Positions 50,844 through 60,981 of a stretch of 64,000 nt of DNA are shown in pieces. The position numbers and the translations under genes were made by a program. The notes below the pieces were generated by a model. The model worked only from the letters and a program-made list of their open reading frames with translations, had not been told where the DNA came from and ran no database searches. Source of the DNA: Sulfuriflexus sp032250955 (GTDB lineage Bacteria > Pseudomonadota > Gammaproteobacteria > AKS1); assembly GCF_032250955.1 (NCBI RefSeq), contig NZ_JAVVES010000003.1, positions 1 through 64,000 on the forward strand. The letters are read 5' to 3'. Numbering within the stretch: position 1 is the first letter of the stretch; every line of letters starts with the position of its first letter.

Positions 50844-53800
50844 TCAGCGTCTCTTTAATGTTCTGCAACAAGTCGCTTTCCTGGAATGGCTTGCCCATAT
50901 ACTGATTGACACCGATGTCCATGGCCCGCTGGCGATGCTTGTCACCGGTACGCGAGGTGATCATGATAATCGGGATAGACTTCAGCTTCTCATCATTGCG
51001 GATATGCGTCGCCAGTTCATAACCATCCATACGCGGCATCTCGATATCGAGCAGGAAAATATCCGGTATCTGTTCCTGCAACACGGCTACCGCGTCGACG
51101 CCGTCTTTCGCCGTGATGACTTGCATATTATTACGCTCCAGCAAGCGTGTCGTAACCTTGCGTACGGTAATTGAGTCATCTACCACCATGACAGTAAGCG
51201 GGCGGTTTGCCGTCTTCGCGGCGGCAGCGACAGTCCGTTCTGCCTCGCTGGTCTCGCGCTCCAGGGCCGGGCGCGCCACGTCCATATAAACGAGTGACGC
51301 AATATCCAGGATCAGGGCGACGCGGCCGTCGGCAAGGATCGTCGCACCCGAAATGGACTGAACGGTGCTGATCTGCGGGCCAACCGGTTTCACCACGATT
51401 TCACGACTACCACGCAGGGCTTCCACCTGCAGGGCAATGCGATGGTCGCCGGCACGCGCCAGTAGCACCGGCAACCTGCCTCCCGGCCCGGGCAACAGCG
51501 GCCGATTCAGGCCCAACTGTGTCCCCAGGTGCATGAAGCGGTAATCATGCCCGCCATAACTATAACGGGCATCATTGCTGGAATAGAATTTTTGCAGTTC
51601 TTCGTGGCTGACCCGGGCGACCCCTTCTACGGAGGACAGGGGTATCGCGTAGATATCTTCACCGACGTTCACCAGCAGGGCCTTGTTGACCGACAGCGTC
51701 AGCGGCAGGCGCACGGTAAAGCGACTACCCCGCCCCTTTGCGGTATCGATCTGCAGGCTGCCACCAAGTTGTTTGATCTCGCTGTTGACCACGTCCATGC
51801 CGACACCGCGACCGGATATCTGGGTAACCTTCTGCGCAGTACTAAAACCGGATTCAAGGATAAAACGCACAACCTCCTTATCGGTGAGATCCGAGTCCTC
51901 TTTCATCAACCCGCGGTCCCTGGCCTTGTCACGGATCGCAGCCAGGTCAATACCCTTGCCGTCGTCGCTGAGGCGAATGACGACTTCGGTCCCTTCACGG
52001 CTGATGGCAATATGAATCGTGCCTGTTTCCGGCTTACCACTCTTCTTGCGCTGGGCCGGGGTTTCCATGCCGTGGTCAACGGCATTACGCAGCATATGCT
52101 CAAGGGGTGGCAGAACGCGGTCGAGGACGTTGCGGTCCAGTTCGCCTTCTTCACCCGTGACAACCAGGTTAACGTCTTTCTTGATCTCGTTACTGGTCTG
52201 GCGAACCAGGCGGCGCAGGCGCGGCAGATGCAGGCTGAACGGCACCATGCGCGTCCGCATGAGGCCTTCCTGCAACTCGGTGTTAATCCGTGACTGTTGC
52301 AGCAACAGGGTTTCGCTCTCACGGGTCTGGTTATCAAGCAGGCCCTGAATACTGTTCAGGTCGTTCAGCGACTCAAGCAGGGCCCGTGACAACTGCTGCA
52401 TATTGGAGAAGCGGTCCATTTCCAGTGGATCGAAATCCTGATCGTACTCCGCGCCCGATTCCTCGAAGCGGTACATGATCTGTGCTTCGGTTTCGATTTC
52501 GAAGCGACGCATCTGTTCACGCAAACGAGAGATGGTCTGTTCCATTTCCGTCAGGTTATAGCGGAAGGTGCCGACCTGTTGCTCGATACGGGAACGATAG
52601 ATACTGACCTCACCGGCGAAGTTCACCAGTTCATCAAGCAAATCGGCACGCACACGAACCTGTTCGTGTTGCATCCGGCCGCGTGCCTGCCGTTCAGGCG
52701 ACTCTGCTGCAACGGCTGGTTGCTCCGGCAGCGGTGGCATAATAACCACTTCTTCCTCTTCCGGCTCAACCGCGTCCGTGGCGGCTTCTGCGGCAATCGC
52801 ATCGTTTACCACCTGCTCGTCATCAGGGACATCACCGGCGGCCTCGACCGCAGCCGTTGCCCCTTCGCTATCAACTGTTTCGGCAGGCGCGGTGGCTTCT
52901 GCCAGTTCATCAAGGCTTTTTCCTGCTGCCAGGGCCTCCAGCTTCGCGACGAGTGCGTCTTCCGCCGTCAGCGGCTGGTTATCCCGTACCTGTTCGAGCA
53001 TCGTGACCAGCTCGTCATGTGCCTGCTGTACCAGGTCAAACATCTTTTTCGAGACCTGTACGCGGCCCTCGGTAATGGCAATAATCATGGTCTCAAGACT
53101 GTGACTCAAATCGCCAATCGCACTGATGCCCGCCATGCGCGCACCGCCCTTGAGGGTGTGAATCTCGCGCTGCAGCTGTTCTACAAGTTCCTTATCATCC
53201 TGCTGGTTTATCCAGTTCTGCAGGGTGACCTCGCTGGCGTCAAGTATCTCAACGCCTTCCTCGATAAAGATTTCCAGCAGTTCAGCATCGAAATCGTCAT
53301 CGTCAGTGACCGCCGACTCGACCGTTGTTGGCGGGCTGAAGTGGGGCTCTTTGCCCCGTGCCGTTTGTCTGGCCGACGCTGTTGTACGGCGCTCAAGGTC
53401 CAGCTCCTGCTCGTAGAGTTCGTTGAGCTCGTCCAGCAAGGATAGCTTGTAATCCGTGTCTGCCTCAGGGTCAGCCAGCTCACTTACGCGTTGTCGAACG
53501 ACCCGCGAGAACCCGGTCATCGCGGCAATGGTGGCCTCGTCAACACTACTGTTATTTCCCTGCAACAACTTGATATATTTTTCCAGCAGGTTGCTGACTT
53601 CGGCAATATCGGCAATACCGGCCATGTGTGCACTGCCATGCAGTGTATGCACGGCACGGGTGACTTCTTCGTTGATACGGCAATGCTCGCCCTGCCCCTG
53701 GCATTGCTCAACAAAGGCATCAATATCGCCCAGGTGACGTCTGGACTCCTTGGTAAATATTTCCAGCAACACCGGGTCAATGCCGCTGCTTTCTTGCCCG

Positions 53801-56205
53801 GCATCATCAGCGTCTTCAGTATCCTCGCTCTTGATTGCCTGGCTAGCGGCAACACTTTCCATGCTGGCGATAACGCCTGGTCCTTCACCTTCCGCGGGGA
53901 CCTGCATATCGCCGGTCTCGACGCGTGGCAGGCTGCCACTCTTGCTCATCACGTTGGCGGCATTCTGCAGGCTGTCAACATCGGTCACCGGCGCCGCACC
54001 GCCTTTGAAATGCTCGACCAGTTCCGGCAGGGCCGCCAGACCCTTGTCGATCAGATCCAGGGCATCGGTACTTAGCGGGATTGTCTTGTCGATAATGCGG
54101 TTCAGCAGGTTTTCAAAGGCCCAGGCGAATTCCCCGATAGCCATTGCGCCCACCATGCGACCACTCCCTTTCAGGGTGTGGAAGGAACGCCGAACCGTGG
54201 TCAGGGCCTCTTCATCATCCGGATTCTGTTTCCATTTCGGAAAGTACTCGTCCAGCGTGACCATTTCCTCGCCGGCCTCTTCGAGGAAGATCTCGATAAT
54301 CTCATCATCGAGTTCGTCTTCTTCAAGACCGCCCGCCGGGGGCGGCGACGGCGCAGGCTCCGTTACCGGTGCGGCTGTTTCGGTAACTGCTTCGTCTTCG
54401 GGCTCGGCTTCCGCCGCGAGAGTGTCCGGGCTGATTATCTCATCACCCTGTTCGTCAACGGCAGCAAGCCCGATGGGGTAACCCAGCTTACTGACCCGGT
54501 CGCGGGCGATCTCCAGAATCTCGTTACGATCGCTACGATTTTCTTCCAGCGCCTCGAGGTAATACTCGATACTGGTTATCGCATCGGCAAGGGTTTCGAG
54601 CGTGCCCTGATCCGGGATACTCTTCTTTTCGATAAGGTCGTTACTGATATAATCATTGCAGGCTGAGAGCAACTCGGCAGCATCGTCAAGTGACAGCATC
54701 GACATGCTGCCACGAACCTGGCGATTCAGTTGCGGCACTTCCAGTAACAAGTCGTGTTCCCACGGCGACGTGATAAACGAAACGATGGCATCCTTGACCC
54801 GCGCCATATCCGTCTTCGCCTCGGCGATAACCGCCTTGAGCAGCTCCTGCTGATCGCTGTCCTGTAACAGTGTCGCACTGCCCTCTGTATCGCTCTCTTC
54901 GACTTCTTCGCCTTGCAGACGCTTGAGGCCTTGCAACACTGCACTGCCCTGCGCCTCACCACCCGTGCCACCTTTTTTGAGTTCGTCGAGGCTTGATTCG
55001 ATAAAGATAAAGCCGCTTGCCATTTCCATAAAGGTGGTTTCATCGGGTGGCAACTTACCGGCGATCATGTCATTGACGATTGCCACCTGCTCAACCACGA
55101 CGTTACGTTGCATGCCAAGGCCAAGCATGCCCAGTGTGTCTGCAACCTTTTTCAGGGCATCGGCAACGGCTTGCAAGCTTGTTATATCGCGCTGCTCTGA
55201 GCGCATAAACAGATCGATATCATCCCGGATGCGGGCGAGGTCTTCATGCACGACACTGGCAACGGTTTCGAGCACCTCGAGATTCACGCCACCGAGGCTG
55301 GCCTGTTCTGCTGTTTGTGTACCAGTGCCTGATAACAGATCATCAAGCCGGAAGGTTTCACGTAGCGCCGTTACCGTTGGCCCCTGGCTGCTGGCGCTCG
55401 CCACATAAAAGAGCAGGTTCTTGACCAGATCAACCGGCTGCTCACTCGCAATAGCCGCTTCACCCTCGTCAATGATCCGTTTTATCTGGCGGTCAACCTG
55501 GCCGAGCAGAAGTTTGCTGGAAACACTGGCATCAAGCCCTTCGTCAATCAGGGCTTCAATCAAGCCTCCGGCGACCCAGAACAACTGGTTACCGGCGGGT
55601 TCACGCAGGGCGCCACGCAGCTCGCGAACCACGTCTGCCAGCTGCTGCAGTGCCTGGTCAACATTACGGTCACGGAACCAGCTAACCAGGCCCATCTGGT
55701 AACGGTGGCGCAGTTTTTTCGCCAGTGCAGAGGCGTCGTCATCGACCGGGTTATTGCTTGCCGGTGTCGTGACGGAAAGGTCTGGAGAGAAAAATGCACC
55801 TTCCGAGAGCAGGCCCTGGCCACAGGTGGCGCGCATATCATTCAGCAGCGGCAGCAAGGCCACGGGCACATCCTTGTTACCGGCCTGCAGGTATTCCAGG
55901 TAATCCGGCAATTGCAGAATTGCGCGCATGAGGACTTCGTAGGCGTCTTCTTTCCTGGCGATGTTTTTGTCGATCAGGGCGCGCGCAATGTGCTCCATTT
56001 CCTCGGCAACCATAACCGCACCATACAACTCCACCATCTTCAGCGTGCCGTGCACCTGGTGAAGATGTGTCGCGCAGAACTGCAATTGAGTCTCGTCTTC
56101 AGGATTCTCGACATAGGCCTCAAGGGCCTGCCGTGCCTGATTCAGGGTTTCGTCAATCTCACCCTTGACCCAGTTCAGCGTACTGTAATCGTAGCTATCA
56201 GCCAT
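50830..56205 (-). CDS. chpA: Hybrid chemosensory kinase ChpA (CheA-like)
   Basis: A 1791-residue hybrid kinase controlling type IV pili. Three clear Hpt domains carry HTLKGSGRM (about 675), HTLHGSAHM (about 851) and HTLKGGARM (about 1014); an N-terminal Hpt-like helix (HQVHGTLKM, about 50) is degenerate. The kinase core has the N-box HMLRNAVDHGMETPA (about 1368) and G-box SGRGVGMDVV (about 1463). A CheW-like domain follows and the C-terminal receiver has VVDDSITVRK (1672) and FLLDIEMPRMDGYE (1718). It should phosphorylate PilG and PilH. P. aeruginosa ChpA is longer, with more Hpt domains. Confidence 0.93.
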   Translation of the reverse strand: MADSYDYSTLNWVKGEIDETLNQARQALEAYVENPEDETQLQFCATHLHQVHGTLKMVELYGAVMVAEEMEHIARALIDKNIARKEDAYEVLMRAILQLPDYLEYLQAGNKDVPVALLPLLNDMRATCGQGLLSEGAFFSPDLSVTTPASNNPVDDDASALAKKLRHRYQMGLVSWFRDRNVDQALQQLADVVRELRGALREPAGNQLFWVAGGLIEALIDEGLDASVSSKLLLGQVDRQIKRIIDEGEAAIASEQPVDLVKNLLFYVASASSQGPTVTALRETFRLDDLLSGTGTQTAEQASLGGVNLEVLETVASVVHEDLARIRDDIDLFMRSEQRDITSLQAVADALKKVADTLGMLGLGMQRNVVVEQVAIVNDMIAGKLPPDETTFMEMASGFIFIESSLDELKKGGTGGEAQGSAVLQGLKRLQGEEVEESDTEGSATLLQDSDQQELLKAVIAEAKTDMARVKDAIVSFITSPWEHDLLLEVPQLNRQVRGSMSMLSLDDAAELLSACNDYISNDLIEKKSIPDQGTLETLADAITSIEYYLEALEENRSDRNEILEIARDRVSKLGYPIGLAAVDEQGDEIISPDTLAAEAEPEDEAVTETAAPVTEPAPSPPPAGGLEEDELDDEIIEIFLEEAGEEMVTLDEYFPKWKQNPDDEEALTTVRRSFHTLKGSGRMVGAMAIGEFAWAFENLLNRIIDKTIPLSTDALDLIDKGLAALPELVEHFKGGAAPVTDVDSLQNAANVMSKSGSLPRVETGDMQVPAEGEGPGVIASMESVAASQAIKSEDTEDADDAGQESSGIDPVLLEIFTKESRRHLGDIDAFVEQCQGQGEHCRINEEVTRAVHTLHGSAHMAGIADIAEVSNLLEKYIKLLQGNNSSVDEATIAAMTGFSRVVRQRVSELADPEADTDYKLSLLDELNELYEQELDLERRTTASARQTARGKEPHFSPPTTVESAVTDDDDFDAELLEIFIEEGVEILDASEVTLQNWINQQDDKELVEQLQREIHTLKGGARMAGISAIGDLSHSLETMIIAITEGRVQVSKKMFDLVQQAHDELVTMLEQVRDNQPLTAEDALVAKLEALAAGKSLDELAEATAPAETVDSEGATAAVEAAGDVPDDEQVVNDAIAAEAATDAVEPEEEEVVIMPPLPEQPAVAAESPERQARGRMQHEQVRVRADLLDELVNFAGEVSIYRSRIEQQVGTFRYNLTEMEQTISRLREQMRRFEIETEAQIMYRFEESGAEYDQDFDPLEMDRFSNMQQLSRALLESLNDLNSIQGLLDNQTRESETLLLQQSRINTELQEGLMRTRMVPFSLHLPRLRRLVRQTSNEIKKDVNLVVTGEEGELDRNVLDRVLPPLEHMLRNAVDHGMETPAQRKKSGKPETGTIHIAISREGTEVVIRLSDDGKGIDLAAIRDKARDRGLMKEDSDLTDKEVVRFILESGFSTAQKVTQISGRGVGMDVVNSEIKQLGGSLQIDTAKGRGSRFTVRLPLTLSVNKALLVNVGEDIYAIPLSSVEGVARVSHEELQKFYSSNDARYSYGGHDYRFMHLGTQLGLNRPLLPGPGGRLPVLLARAGDHRIALQVEALRGSREIVVKPVGPQISTVQSISGATILADGRVALILDIASLVYMDVARPALERETSEAERTVAAAAKTANRPLTVMVVDDSITVRKVTTRLLERNNMQVITAKDGVDAVAVLQEQIPDIFLLDIEMPRMDGYELATHIRNDEKLKSIPIIMITSRTGDKHRQRAMDIGVNQYMGKPFQESDLLQNIKETLNESR

Positions 56206-56226
56206 ATATTTTCCCGCGCCCTCTGC

Positions 56227-57099
56227 TTATGCCGATGGTAGTCGGCGGAAGGCCAGCGTATCGTTAAATTCAATCTTCTCGATTATTGGCGGTTGCCAAC
56301 CGAGGATTTCTCCCGCACCGAGTATCAGTACCCCACCTGGCAGCAAGTGCTCGACCAGGTTGTTCAGAATCTCAATGCGCCGTTTACGGTCAAAATAGAT
56401 CAACATGTTCTGGCAAATGATAAGGTGCACCTTGCCGATCGGCACATGCTCCATTTCCAGCACATTCAACTGCGCAAAACAAACCCGTTTACGCAATGCC
56501 TCGTTCACTTCAAAATGCGTATCACTGACGCGTCTGAAATACTTGCCGCGCAAAACCGCATCCACATCCCGTAGCTTGCGACTGTGATAAACACCCTTGC
56601 GCCCTGTTGCGAGTGAGGCGAGGCTGATATCCGATGCCGTTATCCCGAAGTAATACTGGCAGTAATCCGTTTCCCTGAAGTGATCCAGTACCATCGCCAG
56701 TGTATAAGGCTCTTCACCTGTAGAGCAGCCGACACTCCAGCACTGAATCGTCCCCGGCGGTTCGTCCTCTGACATCCATTGCGGCAAGACCAGTTCACGC
56801 AGCATTTCGACCGACGCCATGTGCCGGAAAAAACGCGTTTCATGTACCGTCAGCCGGTCAACCAGCGTCGCCCATTCGATCGCGCCCTCGCAGCCATTGA
56901 GGACGTGTTCGTAATAGAGCTGGTAATCGGTAAAACCGATCTCGCGCATGCGAATACCCAGGCTGGTGGTCAAAAATGAACGCCGTTCATTTGGCAAAAT
57001 CATGCCAGTGCGATCTTCCAGCAGTGTCTTCCACTGCAGGTAAAGCGCATCATCCATGTTGGACATGGAATCAAGACCTGACCAGGCTGCAATCGCCAT
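56227..57099 (-). CDS. pilK: Chemotaxis methyltransferase PilK
   Basis: A 290-residue CheR-type enzyme: ILPNERRSFLTTSLGIRMRE, TVHETRFFRH, CWSVGCSTGEEPYTLAM (SAM site), YFGITASDISLASL and ICQNMLIYFDRKRR. It methylates Glu residues of PilJ. The start at 57099 or 57066 is uncertain by 11 residues. Position between pilJ and chpA matches P. aeruginosa. Confidence 0.9.
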   Translation of the reverse strand: MAIAAWSGLDSMSNMDDALYLQWKTLLEDRTGMILPNERRSFLTTSLGIRMREIGFTDYQLYYEHVLNGCEGAIEWATLVDRLTVHETRFFRHMASVEMLRELVLPQWMSEDEPPGTIQCWSVGCSTGEEPYTLAMVLDHFRETDYCQYYFGITASDISLASLATGRKGVYHSRKLRDVDAVLRGKYFRRVSDTHFEVNEALRKRVCFAQLNVLEMEHVPIGKVHLIICQNMLIYFDRKRRIEILNNLVEHLLPGGVLILGAGEILGWQPPIIEKIEFNDTLAFRRLPSA

Positions 57100-57140
57100 G
57101 CTTGCTCTATCCTGTTGTTACAGTCCGCGAACCCGTGTCC

Positions 57141-59168
57141 TTATTCCGGCAATTTGAAGCCGGATACCGAACGGCGCAATTCATTCGCCAACTCGGCCAG
57201 GTTACCAATCGAGGTGGCTGTCTCATTGGTCCCGGCGGATGTCTGCGTGGTAATTTCCTGAATCACATTCATGGTCTCGGAAATGCTCGTTGCGGCACTG
57301 GACTGTTGATGGGCGGTGCCGGAAATATTATTAATCAGCTCAGCAAGCTGGCCGGACACGCTCTCGATTTGCTCCAGGGCCTGACCCGCGTCCTCGGCCA
57401 GCTTCGCACCGGAAACCACATTGGCGGTACTTTGTTCCATGGAGATAACCGCTTCGTTGGTATCGGTCTGAATGGTTTTCACCAGTGCTTCGATCTGCTT
57501 GGTAGCGTTCGATGAACGTTCAGCGAGTCGCTGCACTTCGTCGGCAACCACCGCGAAACCACGACCCTGTTCGCCGGCCATGGCGGCCTGGATTGCGGCA
57601 TTCAGGGCGAGGATGTTGGTCTGGTCGGCAATGTCGTTAATCAGTTCAACGATATCACCGATTTCCTGTGAGCTTTCACCAAGACGCTTGATGCGTTTCG
57701 AGGTCTCCTGGATCTGCTCACGAATCGTATCCATACCGCGGATATTATCCTGCACCGTGGTGGCACCCTTACGCGCGGTATCCACTGAGCGGCGCGCCAC
57801 TTCAGCTGACTCGGCGGCGTTTCGGGAAACGTCTTCAATCGACACGGCCATCTCATTAATCGCGGTGCTGGCACCGGTAATCTGCTGGGCCTGGTGATCA
57901 GACGCCTCGGCCAGGTGCATGGCGGTGGCCTGCGTTTCCTGGGAAGCCGACGATACCTGCACGGAGGCCTCGTTAATCGATGTGACCAGGTTGCGCAAGG
58001 CGTCGGTGGTGTAGTTCACCGAGTCGGCGATAGCACCGGTAATGTCTTCGGTCACTGTCGCCTGCACCGTCAGGTCACCATCCGCGAGGTCCGCCATTTC
58101 GTTCAGCAGACGCATAATCGCCTCCTGGTTACGCTTGGTGGTGGCTTCCGCTACCGCCTGGCGTTTTTTCGCATCCTGCGTATAGAAGAAGACAAACAGG
58201 CCGGACAATACCAGGGTGAGAATACCGAACAGGCCACCGGCAATTGGCGCAATACGGTTACCGATATAGGTATTGTAGTCATCGATCAGGGTGGTCAGGT
58301 TGGCGAGCAAGACCCCCGATCTTAACGAGGCCTGTTCAGCCGCATCGTGAACGAGGAACAACTCCGGCGAGGCTTCCAGCACCGTACCCACCAGGTCGGT
58401 GACAGTCTTCAGAACGTCACCGACTTCGGTCAGTTTGTCGCGGGCATCCGGGTCACTGACCTCGGTAATGCGCAAGCGGCGGTCGCCCTTCAACATGCCG
58501 CGGTGCACGCGCCCGAACAGGGCGGTGTCGCGACCAAAACGGTCGGCGGCGGTGGCGGCGCCCTGGCCCCCCTGAATCACGCGGGTGACGTTATTGGCAA
58601 TACGCTGGGTCAACATGAGCTGGCGGCTGGCAATATAGATTTGCTGTGGCGCGGCACCCGTCTCAATCAGGATCCCCACCACCTCATCCGACAAGGCCAG
58701 CAGGTTTGGAATGTTATCGGAAATCGCCTGCACCGACTGACCCAGTGACAGGATCGCGTCCTTACGTTCCAGGATGGCGTCGATGTTATTGCGGTATTTA
58801 GACCAGGTGTTGCCGACGGCATTCAGTTGTACGCTGACGTCTTCGGGTGATTTGGCAAAACCACTGGCCGCGTCGCCCTGATCGAGGGCATTGAAGCTGC
58901 TTTCAAATTGATTACGCAAGGTCTGCAGCCGGGCAAAGGAGTTTTCGTTACCCTGCGAGGCCTCGATAGCGAAACGCGACATGGTCTGCGAAAGCACCCG
59001 CTGTTCACCGGCGTTTGTCAGGTACCTGGCGTCATAACTGGTCCTGGTGGTGTTATAACCAAGGAAGACAGCCATTGCCACGAACGAGATGCCAATCCCG
59101 ACCGCGAGCGCGGTTAGCTTGTACTCCTTCAGCTTGCTGAGATCCAATACGTTCTTGACGTTCTTCAT
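57141..59168 (-). CDS. pilJ: Type IV pilus methyl-accepting receptor PilJ
   Basis: A 675-residue membrane receptor. Two membrane spans (LTALAVGIGISFVAMAVFLG and IAPIAGGLFGILTLVLSGLF) enclose a periplasmic PilJ-type domain. A HAMP-like region follows, then the signalling hairpin with the conserved tip LINDIADQTNILALNAAIQA and GEQGRGFAVVADEVQRLA. It probably senses pilus or surface contact and drives ChpA. Confidence 0.92.
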   Translation of the reverse strand: MKNVKNVLDLSKLKEYKLTALAVGIGISFVAMAVFLGYNTTRTSYDARYLTNAGEQRVLSQTMSRFAIEASQGNENSFARLQTLRNQFESSFNALDQGDAASGFAKSPEDVSVQLNAVGNTWSKYRNNIDAILERKDAILSLGQSVQAISDNIPNLLALSDEVVGILIETGAAPQQIYIASRQLMLTQRIANNVTRVIQGGQGAATAADRFGRDTALFGRVHRGMLKGDRRLRITEVSDPDARDKLTEVGDVLKTVTDLVGTVLEASPELFLVHDAAEQASLRSGVLLANLTTLIDDYNTYIGNRIAPIAGGLFGILTLVLSGLFVFFYTQDAKKRQAVAEATTKRNQEAIMRLLNEMADLADGDLTVQATVTEDITGAIADSVNYTTDALRNLVTSINEASVQVSSASQETQATAMHLAEASDHQAQQITGASTAINEMAVSIEDVSRNAAESAEVARRSVDTARKGATTVQDNIRGMDTIREQIQETSKRIKRLGESSQEIGDIVELINDIADQTNILALNAAIQAAMAGEQGRGFAVVADEVQRLAERSSNATKQIEALVKTIQTDTNEAVISMEQSTANVVSGAKLAEDAGQALEQIESVSGQLAELINNISGTAHQQSSAATSISETMNVIQEITTQTSAGTNETATSIGNLAELANELRRSVSGFKLPE

Positions 59169-59247
59169 TTTATTCTCTCCTGAACTCCGGTAACCGCTTT
59201 GTTATTGTCGGCCCACATGCTTGATGCCGACCTGCAGTCCATTTGGC

Positions 59248-59796
59248 TTACACTGCGACTTGTAAAAACAGCGGGCTTTTCGCCAATGCGTGCATACTAA
59301 ATATTCCCCATTCTTCGGTATCCTGCTGATAGGCACCGCTGAGGTAGCTTTTTATAAAATTATCAACTTCGGGTAACTTGCTCTTTCGTTCTTCATCCTG
59401 AAAATGCCTCAACCCCAGAACCTCATCTACCAGCAGTCCGGAAAATATGCCGCCATGATTCACCACCAGGACACGGCTTTTTACGGTCAATACGGTGGGC
59501 TGCTTGGTCAGGTAATCCTGCAAATCCATAATCGGCAGCAGGTTGCCGCGCACATTGGCAATGCCTCTGACCCAGGTCTTCGTCCCGGGGACGCGTGACA
59601 TAGCAGGATAGGTCAACAACTCGGTAACCTCGTCCACGGGGGTCACCATTTTCAGGCCACCGATCCGGAAGCCGATGGCCAGGGAAGTGCTCTTCAACTC
59701 TTCCTGTTGCGGCAGACCGGCAGCGTTTTTGATGCTGCGGCGTTCAATCTCGCGCAGCAGGGCTATCGGATCGATTTTTTTTACCTTGGCATTCAT
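59248..59796 (-). CDS. pilI: CheW-like coupling protein PilI
   Basis: A 182-residue CheW-type protein: IGFRIGGLKMVTPVDEVTE, PGTKTWVRGIANVRGNLLP and GLLVDEVLGLRHFQ. It links PilJ to ChpA. The start MNAKVKKIDP at 59796, 16 bp after pilH, is preferred; another at 59832 would overlap pilH by 20 bp. Confidence 0.9.
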   Translation of the reverse strand: MNAKVKKIDPIALLREIERRSIKNAAGLPQQEELKSTSLAIGFRIGGLKMVTPVDEVTELLTYPAMSRVPGTKTWVRGIANVRGNLLPIMDLQDYLTKQPTVLTVKSRVLVVNHGGIFSGLLVDEVLGLRHFQDEERKSKLPEVDNFIKSYLSGAYQQDTEEWGIFSMHALAKSPLFLQVAV

Positions 59797-59812
59797 CGCT
59801 TGATAGTCGTCT

Positions 59813-60178
59813 TTAACCGGCCAGTAAGGCATTAATCTTTTCGATCAATATTTTCTCGTCTACCGGCTTGGTCAGGTAATCCTTGGCGCCCTGGCGCAAA
59901 CCCCAGACACGATCCGTTTCCTGATCCTTGGTGGTGACGATAATAATCGGGATGTCTTTGGTCTCGTCATCATTCGAAATCTGCCGTGTGGCCTGGAAGC
60001 CATTCATACCCGGCATAACAATATCCATCAGAATCATGTCCGGCTTTTCCGCTTTCGCGGCCTCCACGCCTTTTTCACCGCTTTCCGCCGATGCGGTATC
60101 AAAGCCGTGCTTCTCGAGCATGGTTTTCAGAACGTGGATCTCGGTAGGGGAGTCATCCACTATCAATATGCGTGCCAT
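59813..60178 (-). CDS. pilH: Response regulator PilH
   Basis: A 121-residue receiver domain: ILIVDDSPTEIHVLKTML, phosphoacceptor in ILMDIVMPGMNGFQATR, Thr in IIIVTTKDQETD, Lys in DYLTKPVDEKIL. These match PilH closely. It probably acts as the opposing or sink regulator to PilG in pilus retraction control. Confidence 0.92.
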   Translation of the reverse strand: MARILIVDDSPTEIHVLKTMLEKHGFDTASAESGEKGVEAAKAEKPDMILMDIVMPGMNGFQATRQISNDDETKDIPIIIVTTKDQETDRVWGLRQGAKDYLTKPVDEKILIEKINALLAG

Positions 60179-60238
60179 TCGGTTGTTCTCCTTATTTTCA
60201 TTTCCAGACCATGAACGTTTTCACGACCACGGCAAACA

Positions 60239-60655
60239 TCATGCACGGACTTCGATCACATGCCGGGTGATCGCGCCAAGCAGCTCATCTTTGGTAAAGG
60301 GTTTGGTCAGATATTGTTCGGAACCCACGATACGGCCCCGCGCCTTGTCAAACAGGCCATCTTTACTGGAGAGCATGATCACGGGGGTCGATTTAAAATT
60401 CTGGTTATTCTTGATAAGCGCGCAGGTCTGGTAACCATCCAGGCGCGGCATCATGATATCAACGAAAATGATATCCGGGCGATGATCGGCAATCTTGGCC
60501 AGGGCCTCGAAGCCATCCGTTGCGGTAATCACATCACAACCGGCCTTTTTCAACAGGGTTTCTGCGGTGCGCCGGATGGTCTTGCTGTCATCGATGACCA
60601 TGACATTCAGCCCTGCGTAATCCCCGTTCGTTTTAGTCTCGCTGGCCACTCTCAC
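60239..60655 (-). CDS. pilG: Response regulator PilG
   Basis: A 138-residue receiver domain: MVIDDSKTIRRTAETLLKKA, phosphoacceptor in IIFVDIMMPRLDGYQ, Ser/Lys in VIMLSSKDGLFDKAR and YLTKPFTKDE. This is the PilG pattern, with the short N-terminal extension. First gene of the eight-gene cluster; its promoter lies in the 326 bp up to gshB. Confidence 0.92.
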   Translation of the reverse strand: MRVASETKTNGDYAGLNVMVIDDSKTIRRTAETLLKKAGCDVITATDGFEALAKIADHRPDIIFVDIMMPRLDGYQTCALIKNNQNFKSTPVIMLSSKDGLFDKARGRIVGSEQYLTKPFTKDELLGAITRHVIEVRA

Positions 60656-60981
60656 CCCTCGTTTTTCTCAAATCCGGATCGTTATTTAGAAACAATAGTT
60701 GTTATTTTTAACATTTAACACAAATTGTAGGTAGTTTCTATAAGCTATTGCAAATAATATGTATTCTTGCCCCTGCCAACCCCTTTCCGGCAGTCCCCCA
60801 GGCTCACCCCGCCCCTGGCGTGGGCGACAATCGCCCCCTGACAATTGTCCCCCCCCTAATTAAAGACGCTCGCGGGCCAATCGTCCAGTTTGCCGGCCCC
60901 GGACTATTCTGCCCATGCCAAGTGCTGCGCAATAAGCTACCATGAAGACTTGTTTTCGGATACCGGGATACGGCCAACACC
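60656..60981. other. Intergenic region between pilG and gshB
   Basis: 326 bp between divergent pilG and gshB. The part near 60660-60770 is AT-rich and the rest contains C-rich runs (CCCCCCCC near 60850). No gene, RNA or clear repeat is seen; both promoters should lie here. Confidence 0.5.
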
